Shown here one piece after another: positions 46,372 through 53,877 of a stretch of 55,884 nucleotides of DNA. The translations under genes and the position numbers were made by a program. This DNA comes from Treponema sp. (GTDB lineage Bacteria > Spirochaetota > Spirochaetia > Treponematales > Treponemataceae). Location of the stretch: positions 1-55,884 of the forward strand of contig JAFLSR010000003.1 of assembly GCA_022510845.1 (NCBI GenBank). Direction: 5' to 3'. Every line of letters begins with the position of its first letter. The first letter of the stretch is position 1. A model generated the notes under the pieces. It saw only the letters and a program-made list of their open reading frames with translations, was not told where the DNA came from and did not search any database.

Positions 46372-47094
46372 TCACAGCCACAGCAAATCTTCCAGGCGAT
46401 TGTATTGCACAAGTGGATTGCGAATATTCCAGCGTTCCAAATCTTGCGATAGCCCTTCTTGCGCCGTGCCGAAAAATCGCAATTCGCCTTTTTCCAAAAT
46501 TATGAGTTTGTCGCAAAGCGCGAGAATTTTTTCCAATTCATGCGTGAGGACGATTATGGTTTTTCCGATTTTTTTCAGTTGCGATAAAAGGGCGCACACT
46601 TGCCGCACGCCGTTCCAGTCCAAATTTGCGAAAGGCTCATCGAAAATCAAAATATCGAATTCCATCGCAAGCACGCCCGCAACTGCAAGACGGCGTTTTT
46701 CTCCGCCGCTCATCGTTCGGCTTGAATTAAATTTTTTTTCGAGCAAGCCGACTTGCGATAAAACTTCATCGATTTTTTGCGATAAAAGTTCGCCTTTTAA
46801 GCCACAGTTTTTTGCGCCGAACGCCACATCCTCTTCCACGGTTTCGCCGAGAATTTGACTTTCCGCATCTTGAAAAATCAAGCCAGCGCGTGCGCCTTCG
46901 TTCAAAATAATTTTTCCGCTTGTGGGCGAATCCAAATTTGCGATAAGCGACATCATCACGCTTTTTCCGGAACCGTTTTGCCCGGCGACCACGGCGAATT
47001 CCCCGCGCATTATCGAAAAAGAAATGTCATTTATTGCAAGCGTTCCGTCCGCGAATTTTTTTGAAACATTTTGGATTTCCAAAATCGGCGACAT
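46372..47094 (-). CDS. ECF transporter ATP-binding subunit (BioM/CbiO-like)
   Basis: 240 residues. All ABC motifs are present: Walker A GQNGSGKS (38-45), Q-loop LIFQDAES, signature MSGGEKRRLAVAG, Walker B ILIFDEPFANLDW and switch His in VLTHELEKIL. It powers the biotin ECF transporter. It lies 21 bp after bioY. Only one ATPase gene is present, as in BioMNY systems, so it probably acts as a homodimer. Confidence 0.88.
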   Translation of the reverse strand: MSPILEIQNVSKKFADGTLAINDISFSIMRGEFAVVAGQNGSGKSVMMSLIANLDSPTSGKIILNEGARAGLIFQDAESQILGETVEEDVAFGAKNCGLKGELLSQKIDEVLSQVGLLEKKFNSSRTMSGGEKRRLAVAGVLAMEFDILIFDEPFANLDWNGVRQVCALLSQLKKIGKTIIVLTHELEKILALCDKLIILEKGELRFFGTAQEGLSQDLERWNIRNPLVQYNRLEDLLWL

Positions 47095-47115
47095 TTTATA
47101 TCCTGTGGGTAACTA

Positions 47116-47673
47116 TCAATGAGTGTAGTTCCAAATGACGGGACGGAATTTTTTTGTAAGAAAAGTCATCAGTACGATTTTTATCACGTTGCCGGGAATG
47201 AACGGAATCAAAACGGCGAACACGGCTTTTTGAAAAGTCGCGTGCGTCACGAGCATAAATCCAAAAATAGCGCAGGAGAACATAACCACATTTTGGAGAA
47301 GCGACACCAAAGATATGACAAGCATCGTTTTTTTGTTGGAATGGATTTTTTCGTTGGGCAAAAAAATCTTGAGTGCGAGACCGCCCAAGAACGCTATTAT
47401 CAAATAGCCCCACAAAAAACCGCAAGTTGGACCGTGCAGCAAAACTTGAATGCCAGCCTTGCCTGTATAGACCGGCAATCCAATTATGCCGAGAAGCAAA
47501 AAAATCGCCACGGCCAAACTTCCATAGAGCGGGCCTAGAAGAAGTCCCGAAAGCATCACCAGCATATCTTGAAACGTAATCGGAATTCCGCCGGGAAGCG
47601 GAATCAAGATGAAGCAACCGGCTGCAATCAACGCCGCGAAGAGTGCCGTCAAAATAAGATTCGTGGACTTCAT
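47116..47673 (-). CDS. bioY: Biotin transporter substrate-binding subunit BioY
   Basis: 185 residues with six membrane segments. BioY signatures are IPLPGGIPITFQDMLVMLSG, GLPVYTGKAGIQVLLHGPTC with GFLWGY, and IPGNVIKIVL. It binds biotin and docks on EcfT. ATG 47673 was chosen because the upstream part of the frame lies in efp. It is eight bases after efp and 21 before the ATPase gene, giving an efp-bioY-bioM-bioN arrangement. Confidence 0.92.
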   Translation of the reverse strand: MKSTNLILTALFAALIAAGCFILIPLPGGIPITFQDMLVMLSGLLLGPLYGSLAVAIFLLLGIIGLPVYTGKAGIQVLLHGPTCGFLWGYLIIAFLGGLALKIFLPNEKIHSNKKTMLVISLVSLLQNVVMFSCAIFGFMLVTHATFQKAVFAVLIPFIPGNVIKIVLMTFLTKKFRPVIWNYTH

Positions 47674-47681
47674 TCTAGATT

Positions 47682-48254
47682 TTATTCCTTGGCACGTTCC
47701 ACAAACGAACCGTCGCGCGTGTCGATAACAATGCGGTCGTCGGTGTTGCAATAAAGCGGAACACGGACTTCTGCGCCTGTATCAAGCGTGGCGGGTTTGA
47801 GGGATTTTCCAGAAGTATCGCCTTTGACACCCGGCTCACAGTAAGTGATTGTGCGAGTGATGTTAATCGGCAATTTTACTCCCACCGGCGCATCGTTGTA
47901 ATAAGTGATTTTCACTTCGATGTTTTCGTCATCGGGGGAAATGTAGCCGGCGTAGTCGCCCAAATCATTTTTTGTGAGCGAAACATCTTCGTAAGTTTCC
48001 TGATCCATAAAATGGAAATCATCGCCATCGATGTAGGAAAGCTGGACGGATTTTTCGACCAATTCGACTTCCTCGAATTTTTCGCCGGCATCCAAGCCCA
48101 AATCCTGTGTGCTGCCAGTAACAATGTTCTTTACGCGGAGTTTTGTGACCATTCCGTTGCGTCCGCCTTTTTGACCCAGCATTCGCTGCACGATGAACGG
48201 CGAACCTTCAAACATAAACGCAGAACCAACTCGGATTTCATTTGTAGTAATCAT
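47682..48254 (-). CDS. efp: Elongation factor P, Arg32 type
   Basis: 190 residues, three beta-barrel domains. The tip of domain I reads GQKGGRNGMVTK with Arg32 where the E. coli type has a modified Lys34. The C-terminal signature GVKGDTSGKSLKPATLDTGA is standard. The sequence resembles the Pseudomonas/Neisseria form (SGRNAAVVK), in which EarP rhamnosylates Arg32. EF-P rescues ribosomes stalled at polyproline. No earP lies in this window. The gene has a leader of about 80 nt and heads the biotin transporter operon. Confidence 0.95.
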   Translation of the reverse strand: MITTNEIRVGSAFMFEGSPFIVQRMLGQKGGRNGMVTKLRVKNIVTGSTQDLGLDAGEKFEEVELVEKSVQLSYIDGDDFHFMDQETYEDVSLTKNDLGDYAGYISPDDENIEVKITYYNDAPVGVKLPINITRTITYCEPGVKGDTSGKSLKPATLDTGAEVRVPLYCNTDDRIVIDTRDGSFVERAKE

Positions 48255-48339
48255 TTTTTTACCGACAAAGCTCTTGCACGAGCCTTGTTTTTCCTTGAAA
48301 ATTAAGTTTGCAAAATGATAGCATTTTTTTTAAATTAAA

Positions 48340-48367
48340 TCTATAGTAAAGTTATAGAATTTGTCAA
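48340..48367 (-). promoter_or_regulatory. efp promoter
   Basis: Minus strand TTGACA (48362-48367), 16 bp, TATAGA (48340-48345). It reads into an ~80-nt leader containing a GCTCGTGCAAGAGC hairpin. Confidence 0.6.
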
Positions 48368-48442
48368 AAGTTTTTCGGAAAAAAATTTGGGGAAACGCAA
48401 CACAAAGCGAATTGCGTTTGTCTAATTTGTGAGGTTGAAAAA

Positions 48443-49195
48443 ATGGAATACAAAGAATGGCACGATGCCGAGGGCGTGTTTCATTCGCAGAGGCGAATTT
48501 ATTTTTCGGCATCGAATGCGAATAAAATTTTGAGTCTGCATGAACTTGTAAAAATGTCGGCGGACATTGCGGTGGAAGATTACCGCACGCGCGGAATGTC
48601 GCGCGAATTTTTGGCAGAACACGGAATCGCGATTTTGGTTTCGCGCAATTCGTTTCGCATTCACAAAATGCCCGAAGAAAACAGCGTCATCGAAATTTCA
48701 ACTTGGGAAGAAAAGCCCGAAGCCTTGCAACTTGTTCGATGTTATAAACTTTCGGATTTGGACGGAAAGACTTTGGTGAGCGCGAAATCCACTTGGCTCG
48801 TGATGGATTTAAACGGACGCAAAATCATACCGACAAAAAATTTCACATTGCGAACGCCGCCGCAAATAAAAACAGAACCCGACTGCCTCAAACCTTCCAA
48901 GATTGCCATCGATGAAAATGGCTTTGAACTTTTTGATTCGAGAAAAATAAAATTCTCCGATATTGACGCGAACGGACACACCACGAATTCTCGCTATGCC
49001 GCTTTTGTGGAAGACGTGCTCGGAGAAGAATTCCGCAACAAAACGCCGCGCGATTTTCGGCTGAACTATTCGAAAGAAATGATGCTTGGCGATGAACTTT
49101 TTATTTACGGAAAAATCGATTCTGAAAATTCGCGCATTGTCTTTGTGGGCAAGACCAAAGAATTTACTTCGTTTGAAGCGGAAATATTTTTTTGA
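48443..49195 (+). CDS. Acyl-ACP thioesterase (FatA/FatB-like)
   Basis: 250 residues forming a double hot-dog fold. The N-terminal half has the start FHSQRRIYFSASNANKILSL, then LVSRNSFRIHKMPEENSVIE and TWLVMDLNGRKI. The C-terminal half has KFSDIDANGHTTNSRYAAFV, carrying the catalytic Asp/Asn/His cluster. It releases fatty acids from acyl carrier protein. GTGAGG is the ribosome site. Together with the acyl-CoA ligase at 19-21 kb it could allow release and reactivation of fatty acids, although the two genes are unlinked. Confidence 0.85.
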   Translation: MEYKEWHDAEGVFHSQRRIYFSASNANKILSLHELVKMSADIAVEDYRTRGMSREFLAEHGIAILVSRNSFRIHKMPEENSVIEISTWEEKPEALQLVRCYKLSDLDGKTLVSAKSTWLVMDLNGRKIIPTKNFTLRTPPQIKTEPDCLKPSKIAIDENGFELFDSRKIKFSDIDANGHTTNSRYAAFVEDVLGEEFRNKTPRDFRLNYSKEMMLGDELFIYGKIDSENSRIVFVGKTKEFTSFEAEIFF

Positions 49196-49199
49196 GATA

Positions 49200-49322
49200 G
49201 CGGCGTTTTGAGTAGTACAAAACGCGCGGTGAAAGCCAACATTCAAAAACATCAACAAAGATGTCGGCTTTCGCGCACGGTTTTTTCAAACGCATTTGCG
49301 CGGATTTTCGCTTTTTATGCGC
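49200..49322. terminator. Hairpin region between convergent genes
   Basis: CGTTTTG/CAAAACG (about 49205-49225) and a longer imperfect stem GCGCGGTGAAAGCC...GGCTTTCGCGC (about 49228-49276) followed by TTTTTT. It probably terminates transcription from the thioesterase gene. The right end contains the 24-bp repeat at 49306-49329. Confidence 0.55.
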
Positions 49323-49329
49323 CTAGTCC
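49306..49329 (-). repeat. 24-bp repeat at a stop codon, copy 1
   Basis: On the minus strand it starts GGACTAGGCG and ends AAAAAGCGAAA, beginning in the last sense codons of the PF06541 gene. It matches 55512-55535 at 23 of 24 bases. Confidence 0.75.
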
Positions 49330-50090
49330 TTTTTCAAAGAATCGGGCGAGCGTTGTATAAATTCTTCGAACTTGTCGATTTTGCTAGTGAGATAATGCGT
49401 GTTGTGCAGGCTGAAAAATTTTGAAAACGAAGTGCCGCGGCGAATGTAACTGTGTATTTGGCACAAATTGATTGCGGCCTTTTTGTCGATTTCCTTGGCT
49501 CGTTTTCGCAGCACAGTTCCCAAATGCATCGAGAATGCGCAATCGATGATAAAGATTCCGAAAATCATTCCGACAAAAAATGAAAACCATGGATGTTGTA
49601 TGAACCACACCACGGCGCGCCAAAAAGGTGGAAACAAAAAGAAGTAATACAACGCGGCAAGCACGCCCCAAAAGAATGTGAACTTTATGCAAACGATGCC
49701 CATTATGTTTCCCGGCTCGTTGCTGTAATCCCAAAGTTGAATGTGCATTCCTTTGATGAAAATTATTCCGGCGATGAATTCAATCAATGTCATTACCAAC
49801 GCCATCACGAAAAACATCAAGACATAATATATGATTCCGTTTGCACCAAGGCGCATAATGTAGCTGGCATCCAAGAAACTCAAAGTGAAAAGGGCAACCG
49901 CTCCAAATCCGTAGACTGGCAAGCAAGGGCCGGTCAAAAATCCGGGATTGAGCCACAATCTATCGGGATTTGTTTTGTCGAAAAATCGGCGGAAAAACAA
50001 TTCAATTATCCAGCCCAAAATTCCGCCAAAGAAAAAAAGAAAAGCCACAACAACAAAAGTTTGGAATGCGTTTAAAGATACATTATTCAT
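49323..50090 (-). CDS. PF06541-type putative ABC-transporter type IV membrane protein
   Basis: 255 residues with about six membrane segments. The family pattern is FFGGILGWIIELFFRRFF, then LNPGFLTGPCLPVYGFGAVA and GMHIQLWDYSNEPGNIMGIV. Members are labelled putative ABC-transporter type IV, but no transport substrate is established. The C-terminal ~60 residues are cytoplasmic and charged. The ATG is seven bases from its -10 box and has no ribosome site. Confidence 0.82.
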   Translation of the reverse strand: MNNVSLNAFQTFVVVAFLFFFGGILGWIIELFFRRFFDKTNPDRLWLNPGFLTGPCLPVYGFGAVALFTLSFLDASYIMRLGANGIIYYVLMFFVMALVMTLIEFIAGIIFIKGMHIQLWDYSNEPGNIMGIVCIKFTFFWGVLAALYYFFLFPPFWRAVVWFIQHPWFSFFVGMIFGIFIIDCAFSMHLGTVLRKRAKEIDKKAAINLCQIHSYIRRGTSFSKFFSLHNTHYLTSKIDKFEEFIQRSPDSLKKD

Positions 50091-50097
50091 AGTTCAT

Positions 50098-50126
50098 ATC
50101 ATAATGAAACACGAAAAAAAAGTAAA
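50098..50126 (-). promoter_or_regulatory. Promoter of the PF06541 gene, leaderless type
   Basis: Minus strand TTTACT (50121-50126), 17 bp, TATGAT (50098-50103). Seven bases separate the -10 box from the ATG. Confidence 0.5.
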
Positions 50127-50128
50127 GC

Positions 50129-50158
50129 AAAAAAATGCGCCCGAACAGAGCGCATTTT
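50129..50158 (-). terminator. Intrinsic terminator after proC
   Basis: Minus strand AAAATGCGC pairs with GCGCATTTT (50132-50140 / 50150-50158), followed by TTT-rich sequence. It separates proC from the PF06541 promoter. Confidence 0.8.
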
Positions 50159-50184
50159 GAAAAACAAGAAACACAAATTATGTC

Positions 50185-50985
50185 TTATATCGACTTGCTT
50201 ATCATAATAGCGTCCACGCTTGCGATGCACGCCGCGCGAAGCCCTGCGTCTTCCAATGCGGCAACTCCGCGAATCGTGCTGCCGCCCGGAGAACAAACCG
50301 CGTCTTTCAAAACGCCGGGATGCTCGCCTGTGCTCAACTGCAACGCCGCGCTTCCTGCCATTGTTTGGCTCACCATTCGATAGGCTTGGTCTCGCGCGAT
50401 TCCATATTTTACCGCGGCATCGGCATAGGCTTCGATTATCATATCCATGAACGCAGGACCGCAACCGCTTATTGCGCCGCCGATTCCCATGAGGTTCGAT
50501 GGAAGCGTTTCCACCAAACCCAACGCGCCGAACAAATCTTTGAAGGCTTCCACTTCGTCCGCCGCGAGCGAATTTTCTTTTTCAAACAAAAGCACGCCTT
50601 GCCCCACCCGCGAAGGAGTGTTCGGCATTATGCATTGAATCCGCACGGAATCGGAAATGTCGCCGAGGGCATTTTTGTATGTCGCGAGCGTCCATTTTGC
50701 CGCAATGGAAATCAAGACTTTGTTTTTGAGCGCGTCGCCGATTTCCGAAAGAACACCTTCGATTTGATACGGCTTGCAAGCGATGAAAATCACATCGCAA
50801 GTTTTTGCCAAATCCAAATTTGAAGTGCACGGAACAAAGCCGATTTTTTTTGAGTTTTCATTCAACTTTTTTTGATTGGGCGCAAACGCGAACAAATTTT
50901 CTGGCGCGATTTTTTTTGCCGCCACGAATCCTGCCGCAATCGCCTGCGCCATGTTTCCCATTCCGACAAAACCGATTTTTTTCAT
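50185..50985 (-). CDS. proC: Pyrroline-5-carboxylate reductase
   Basis: 266 residues, full length. The NADPH-binding start is KKIGFVGMGNMAQAIAAGFV. The C-terminal signature GCGPAFMDMIIEAYADAAVK and SPGGSTIRGVAALEDAGLRA is the ProC motif. It makes proline from pyrroline-5-carboxylate. GGAGGG precedes the ATG. It lies 32 bp after purB and probably shares its transcript. Confidence 0.95.
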   Translation of the reverse strand: MKKIGFVGMGNMAQAIAAGFVAAKKIAPENLFAFAPNQKKLNENSKKIGFVPCTSNLDLAKTCDVIFIACKPYQIEGVLSEIGDALKNKVLISIAAKWTLATYKNALGDISDSVRIQCIMPNTPSRVGQGVLLFEKENSLAADEVEAFKDLFGALGLVETLPSNLMGIGGAISGCGPAFMDMIIEAYADAAVKYGIARDQAYRMVSQTMAGSAALQLSTGEHPGVLKDAVCSPGGSTIRGVAALEDAGLRAACIASVDAIMISKSI

Positions 50986-51017
50986 ACACCCTCCTGCATC
51001 AAAGTTTGCCCACGCGC

Positions 51018-52439
51018 TTACTTCTGCATCAATTCCTTGTATTTTTCTGCGAGGCGTTTTGATTTTTCGGATGCCAATCCATGATAGTTTTCGGGCTTGG
51101 CAAAAAACACGTCCGCGTCCTTTCCGAGTTTTTTCAGTTGCGCTTGAATTCGTTCATAGGAATCCGCGTGCTTTTTGAGGACATCGAAAAATTGCGCGTT
51201 CGTCTGTTCGGCTTCGAGCGTGATTTTGCGAATCACTTCGTGCGCGTCGCTCACCCCGCTTTCGGCAAGCAGAATGTAGGCGGCTTCCGCAAGGACTCCC
51301 CCACGAACCTTTCCGCCGGCGTTTTCCAAATTGCGAGCCATATTTTCGCGGTCTGCCTGCAAGCCGCTCACGACTTTTTTCATTCTGGCAACCGCCATCG
51401 TAAATCCCGCGATGTAATCAGAGACAAATCTTTGGCTTGCCGAATTTGTGAGGTCGCGCTGATGTTCGGAAATCTGGTCCATGAAAAAAGTGATGACGCG
51501 CGGCGCGAACGCTTTCCACAAGGATTTCACGTGTTCGCTGTTCCAGGGATTTCGTTTTTGCGGCATCGTGGAAGAGCCGACTTGTGTTGAAGAAAAATAT
51601 TCGAACACTTCGCCGATTTCGCTTCGTTGCAAATTGCGCAAGTCGTCTGCCAAATTCGCGATGATGCCGAACGCGACATTGCATTCAAGCAAAAGCCGCA
51701 GAAGGTATTCCGGCTCGACAAGCTGATTGGAATATTCGCTCGGCTCAAGTCCGACATATTCCAAATATCGCTTCTCCAAATCTTCGGGGTCTTTCACAAT
51801 CATCGAAGGTCCGTTGTAAGCACCTACAGGGCCGGCGAGTTTTCCTTTTAACTGCTTGCTCAATTCTTCAATGCGCAAAATCGATTTTCCAAGGCGCGAA
51901 ACAAATTCCGCCACGCTCCATCCGAATGTAATCGGAACTGCGTGCTGACCGTGCGTGCGTCCAACTTGCGGCGTTTGGCATTCGCGCGCGGCGATGTCGC
52001 ACAAAGCGTTTTCCAAGGCTTTCAGTTCGGGAAGCACCACGTTTTGAATTGCGTCGCGCACACGCATACTGAGGGCGGTGTCCAAAATGTCAACGCTGGT
52101 CGCGCCCAAGTGAACTAGCGGAGCGATTTCCGTAGGCACTTTCGTTTTGAACACATTGACAAGCGCGCGGATATTGTGCTGAGTTTTTTCTTCTTCCGCA
52201 TACACTTCTTCGGGGTCGATGTTGGCGGCGGCTTCGTCCAAAATTTTTTCCGATTCTGCTGTGAGAATTCCGCGGACGCTCAAATGCGCCTTTACCAAGG
52301 CCGCCTCCGCGCGCGCGCAAGAAAGAATCGAAGCGGATTCAGAAATGTATTTTGAAAGATTTCCAAAAACAGATTTTTCAGAAATTGAATAGCGGTGGTC
52401 CAGACAAGAAATATTGTCAAAAATGTTTCGTGTTTCCAT
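51018..52439 (-). CDS. purB: Adenylosuccinate lyase
   Basis: 473 residues. Family landmarks are THGQHAVPITFGWSVAEFVS (general-base His region), GPVGAYNGPS and the flexible signature loop SSTMPQKRNPWNSE. It catalyses two steps of purine synthesis (SAICAR to AICAR, adenylosuccinate to AMP). ATG 52439 starts METRNIFDNISCLDHRYSIS; the ORF extends upstream without homology. There is no ribosome site, and the -10 box ends seven bases before the ATG. Confidence 0.95.
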   Translation of the reverse strand: METRNIFDNISCLDHRYSISEKSVFGNLSKYISESASILSCARAEAALVKAHLSVRGILTAESEKILDEAAANIDPEEVYAEEEKTQHNIRALVNVFKTKVPTEIAPLVHLGATSVDILDTALSMRVRDAIQNVVLPELKALENALCDIAARECQTPQVGRTHGQHAVPITFGWSVAEFVSRLGKSILRIEELSKQLKGKLAGPVGAYNGPSMIVKDPEDLEKRYLEYVGLEPSEYSNQLVEPEYLLRLLLECNVAFGIIANLADDLRNLQRSEIGEVFEYFSSTQVGSSTMPQKRNPWNSEHVKSLWKAFAPRVITFFMDQISEHQRDLTNSASQRFVSDYIAGFTMAVARMKKVVSGLQADRENMARNLENAGGKVRGGVLAEAAYILLAESGVSDAHEVIRKITLEAEQTNAQFFDVLKKHADSYERIQAQLKKLGKDADVFFAKPENYHGLASEKSKRLAEKYKELMQK

Positions 52440-52446
52440 AGAAAAA

Positions 52447-52475
52447 ATGATAGCGAAAAGCCGAAAAATATTCAA
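52447..52475 (-). promoter_or_regulatory. purB promoter, leaderless type
   Basis: Minus strand TTGAAT (52470-52475), 17 bp, TATCAT (52447-52452), then TTTTTCT and the ATG. Confidence 0.6.
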
Positions 52476-52749
52476 GGCGGAAGGGGAGGGCATTTGAAAA
52501 ATCATTTTTGGTTTGGCAGAAAAATTTAGCGAATATGTTCGGAAAGCAAAATGTTTAAAATATGCACAATTTGTTGTTTTTTTTTGTTGTGGGAAAATTG
52601 TCGATGGAATTAGCCCCTCCGCAACGCCCCCTCTCACTGCACGGAGAGGCTCCCTAACAGCGCATTCGCCGCACTCCTTCCGCCCAGCATTGAAACAAAC
52701 CAAAAACCATGCGATAATATCAGCAATCTTTGCGGAGGAGTTGCGATAA
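52476..52749. other. Non-coding stretch upstream of the accessory region
   Basis: No supported gene. It holds AT-rich sequence, then a GC-richer junction (about 52610-52695) that looks like degenerate repeat sequence, then the start of the helicase fragment. Confidence 0.4.
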
Positions 52750-53097
52750 TGGCGGCGCGCGGGAACGGGAAAGACCGTCATCGCCGCCGAGGACGCGAAG
52801 CGGGCCGTCACGCAAGGAAAGAAAGTGGGATTTTTCTGCTACAACAGCACTTTTTTTGGCTTGCCTGAAGCGTTTTCGGGCTTCAAAAGTACTTTTGCGG
52901 GCTGCATGGAGCGTTTTTGTGCTTCAAAAGGATTTTTGCGGCTTGCTCGGCGTGTTTTCGGCTTTCAAAAGTACTTTTGCGGCTCGCTTGGCACATTTTC
53001 GGCTTTCAAAAGTACTTTTGTTGGCTCACCCAGCGCGTTTTCAGGCTTCGAAAGGGCTTTTGCGCTCTGCCATAGAGGAACAAGACGCTTTGATTGA
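52750..53097 (+). pseudogene. Fragment of a superfamily-1-like helicase P-loop, fused to tandem repeats
   Basis: After a TAA at 52747 the frame reads RAGTGKTVIAAEDAKRAV then TQGKKVGFFCYNST. This is the Walker A and following strand of UvrD/DUF2075-type helicases (compare GxGTGKTvlA...GkkVlflCYN). Nothing upstream or downstream continues the helicase. The frame instead runs directly into the 42-bp tandem repeats. It is a short remnant of a larger gene. Confidence 0.65.
52858..53064 (+). repeat. Five degenerate ~42-bp tandem repeats
   Basis: Units start at 52858, 52900, 52940, 52981 and 53023 with lengths 42, 40, 41, 42 and 42. Each has the pattern GGCTNGC...GCGTTTTCGG then CTTTCAAAAGTACTTTTGCG. 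Indels change the reading frame between units, so no single protein repeat is maintained. Confidence 0.8.
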
Positions 53098-53126
53098 CAA
53101 AGACGAGAAATAGACAGGAGGAAATC

Positions 53127-53864
53127 ATGGAAAAAGACAATGAAAACACAGAGTACGATAAAACCGTTCTCGAAAATACGGAACGCCGCTTCGCGGAGGC
53201 GGACGAAAAGACGATGGGCATCCTTGCGGACTATCTTGGGGGAGGCTTCTGCGAAACGCTCGCGAAGATTGCCGTCTACCTCGGAAAGGAACGCGCGGAT
53301 TCTCTGCTTGCAAAACTCCCCGCGGAGATAAAGGCGGGTGTGGAGAAAGCCCTAGCCGGGCTTGAAGGCAAGACGCGCACAGACCCCGCGATAATTGTGG
53401 TGGCGGCGAACGTGCTCAAAAACGCGGGCTTCTACGGCAAGAGCATGGCAAAATCCGTGATGGACGGCATGGGACCGAACGAGTTTTCCGCGCTCTACGC
53501 GGAGCACGAGCGGCACTTCGAGCGCAATCCCGTCCTCGCCATCAACATTGACCATTATGCGTTCCCGTTCGACATCATCACTGAAATGGACGACCGCTCC
53601 ACTCAGAGAATGCTGCGCGAGGTTGACACACAGGATTTGGCGAAGGCTCTCAAAGGCGCGGATGGGGCGATTCAGAAAAAAATCTTTAGCAATATGTCCC
53701 GCCGCGCAGCCGCCATGCTCAAAGAGGACATCGAGTTTCTGGGGCCTGTCCGCCTGCGTGACGTTGCCGAGGCGCAGAGAAAAGTTCTCGATGTCATCAG
53801 GCGGCTTGACGAAAGGGGAGACATCGTTATCGCGCGTTTAGGAAACGAAGGGCTTGTATACTGA
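53127..53864 (+). CDS. FliG-like flagellar switch protein, shortened form
   Basis: 245 residues; flagellar FliG is about 340. The C-terminal ~105 residues are a typical FliG C-domain: FPFDIITEMDDRSTQRMLRE, VDTQDLAKALKGADG and KIFSNMSRRAAAMLKED followed by GPVRLRD. The torque-helix charges (Lys in ALKGA, Arg in SRRAA, Glu-Asp in LKED, Arg in GPVRL) are kept. The N-terminal part (LAKIAVYLGKERADSLLAKL) looks like a diverged FliG N-domain, and the middle domain seems to be missing. AGGAGG is the ribosome site. It is paired with the PcfJ-like gene 13 bp downstream, away from any flagellar genes. Confidence 0.8.
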   Translation: MEKDNENTEYDKTVLENTERRFAEADEKTMGILADYLGGGFCETLAKIAVYLGKERADSLLAKLPAEIKAGVEKALAGLEGKTRTDPAIIVVAANVLKNAGFYGKSMAKSVMDGMGPNEFSALYAEHERHFERNPVLAINIDHYAFPFDIITEMDDRSTQRMLREVDTQDLAKALKGADGAIQKKIFSNMSRRAAAMLKEDIEFLGPVRLRDVAEAQRKVLDVIRRLDERGDIVIARLGNEGLVY

Positions 53865-53877
53865 AAACGGAGGCAGC

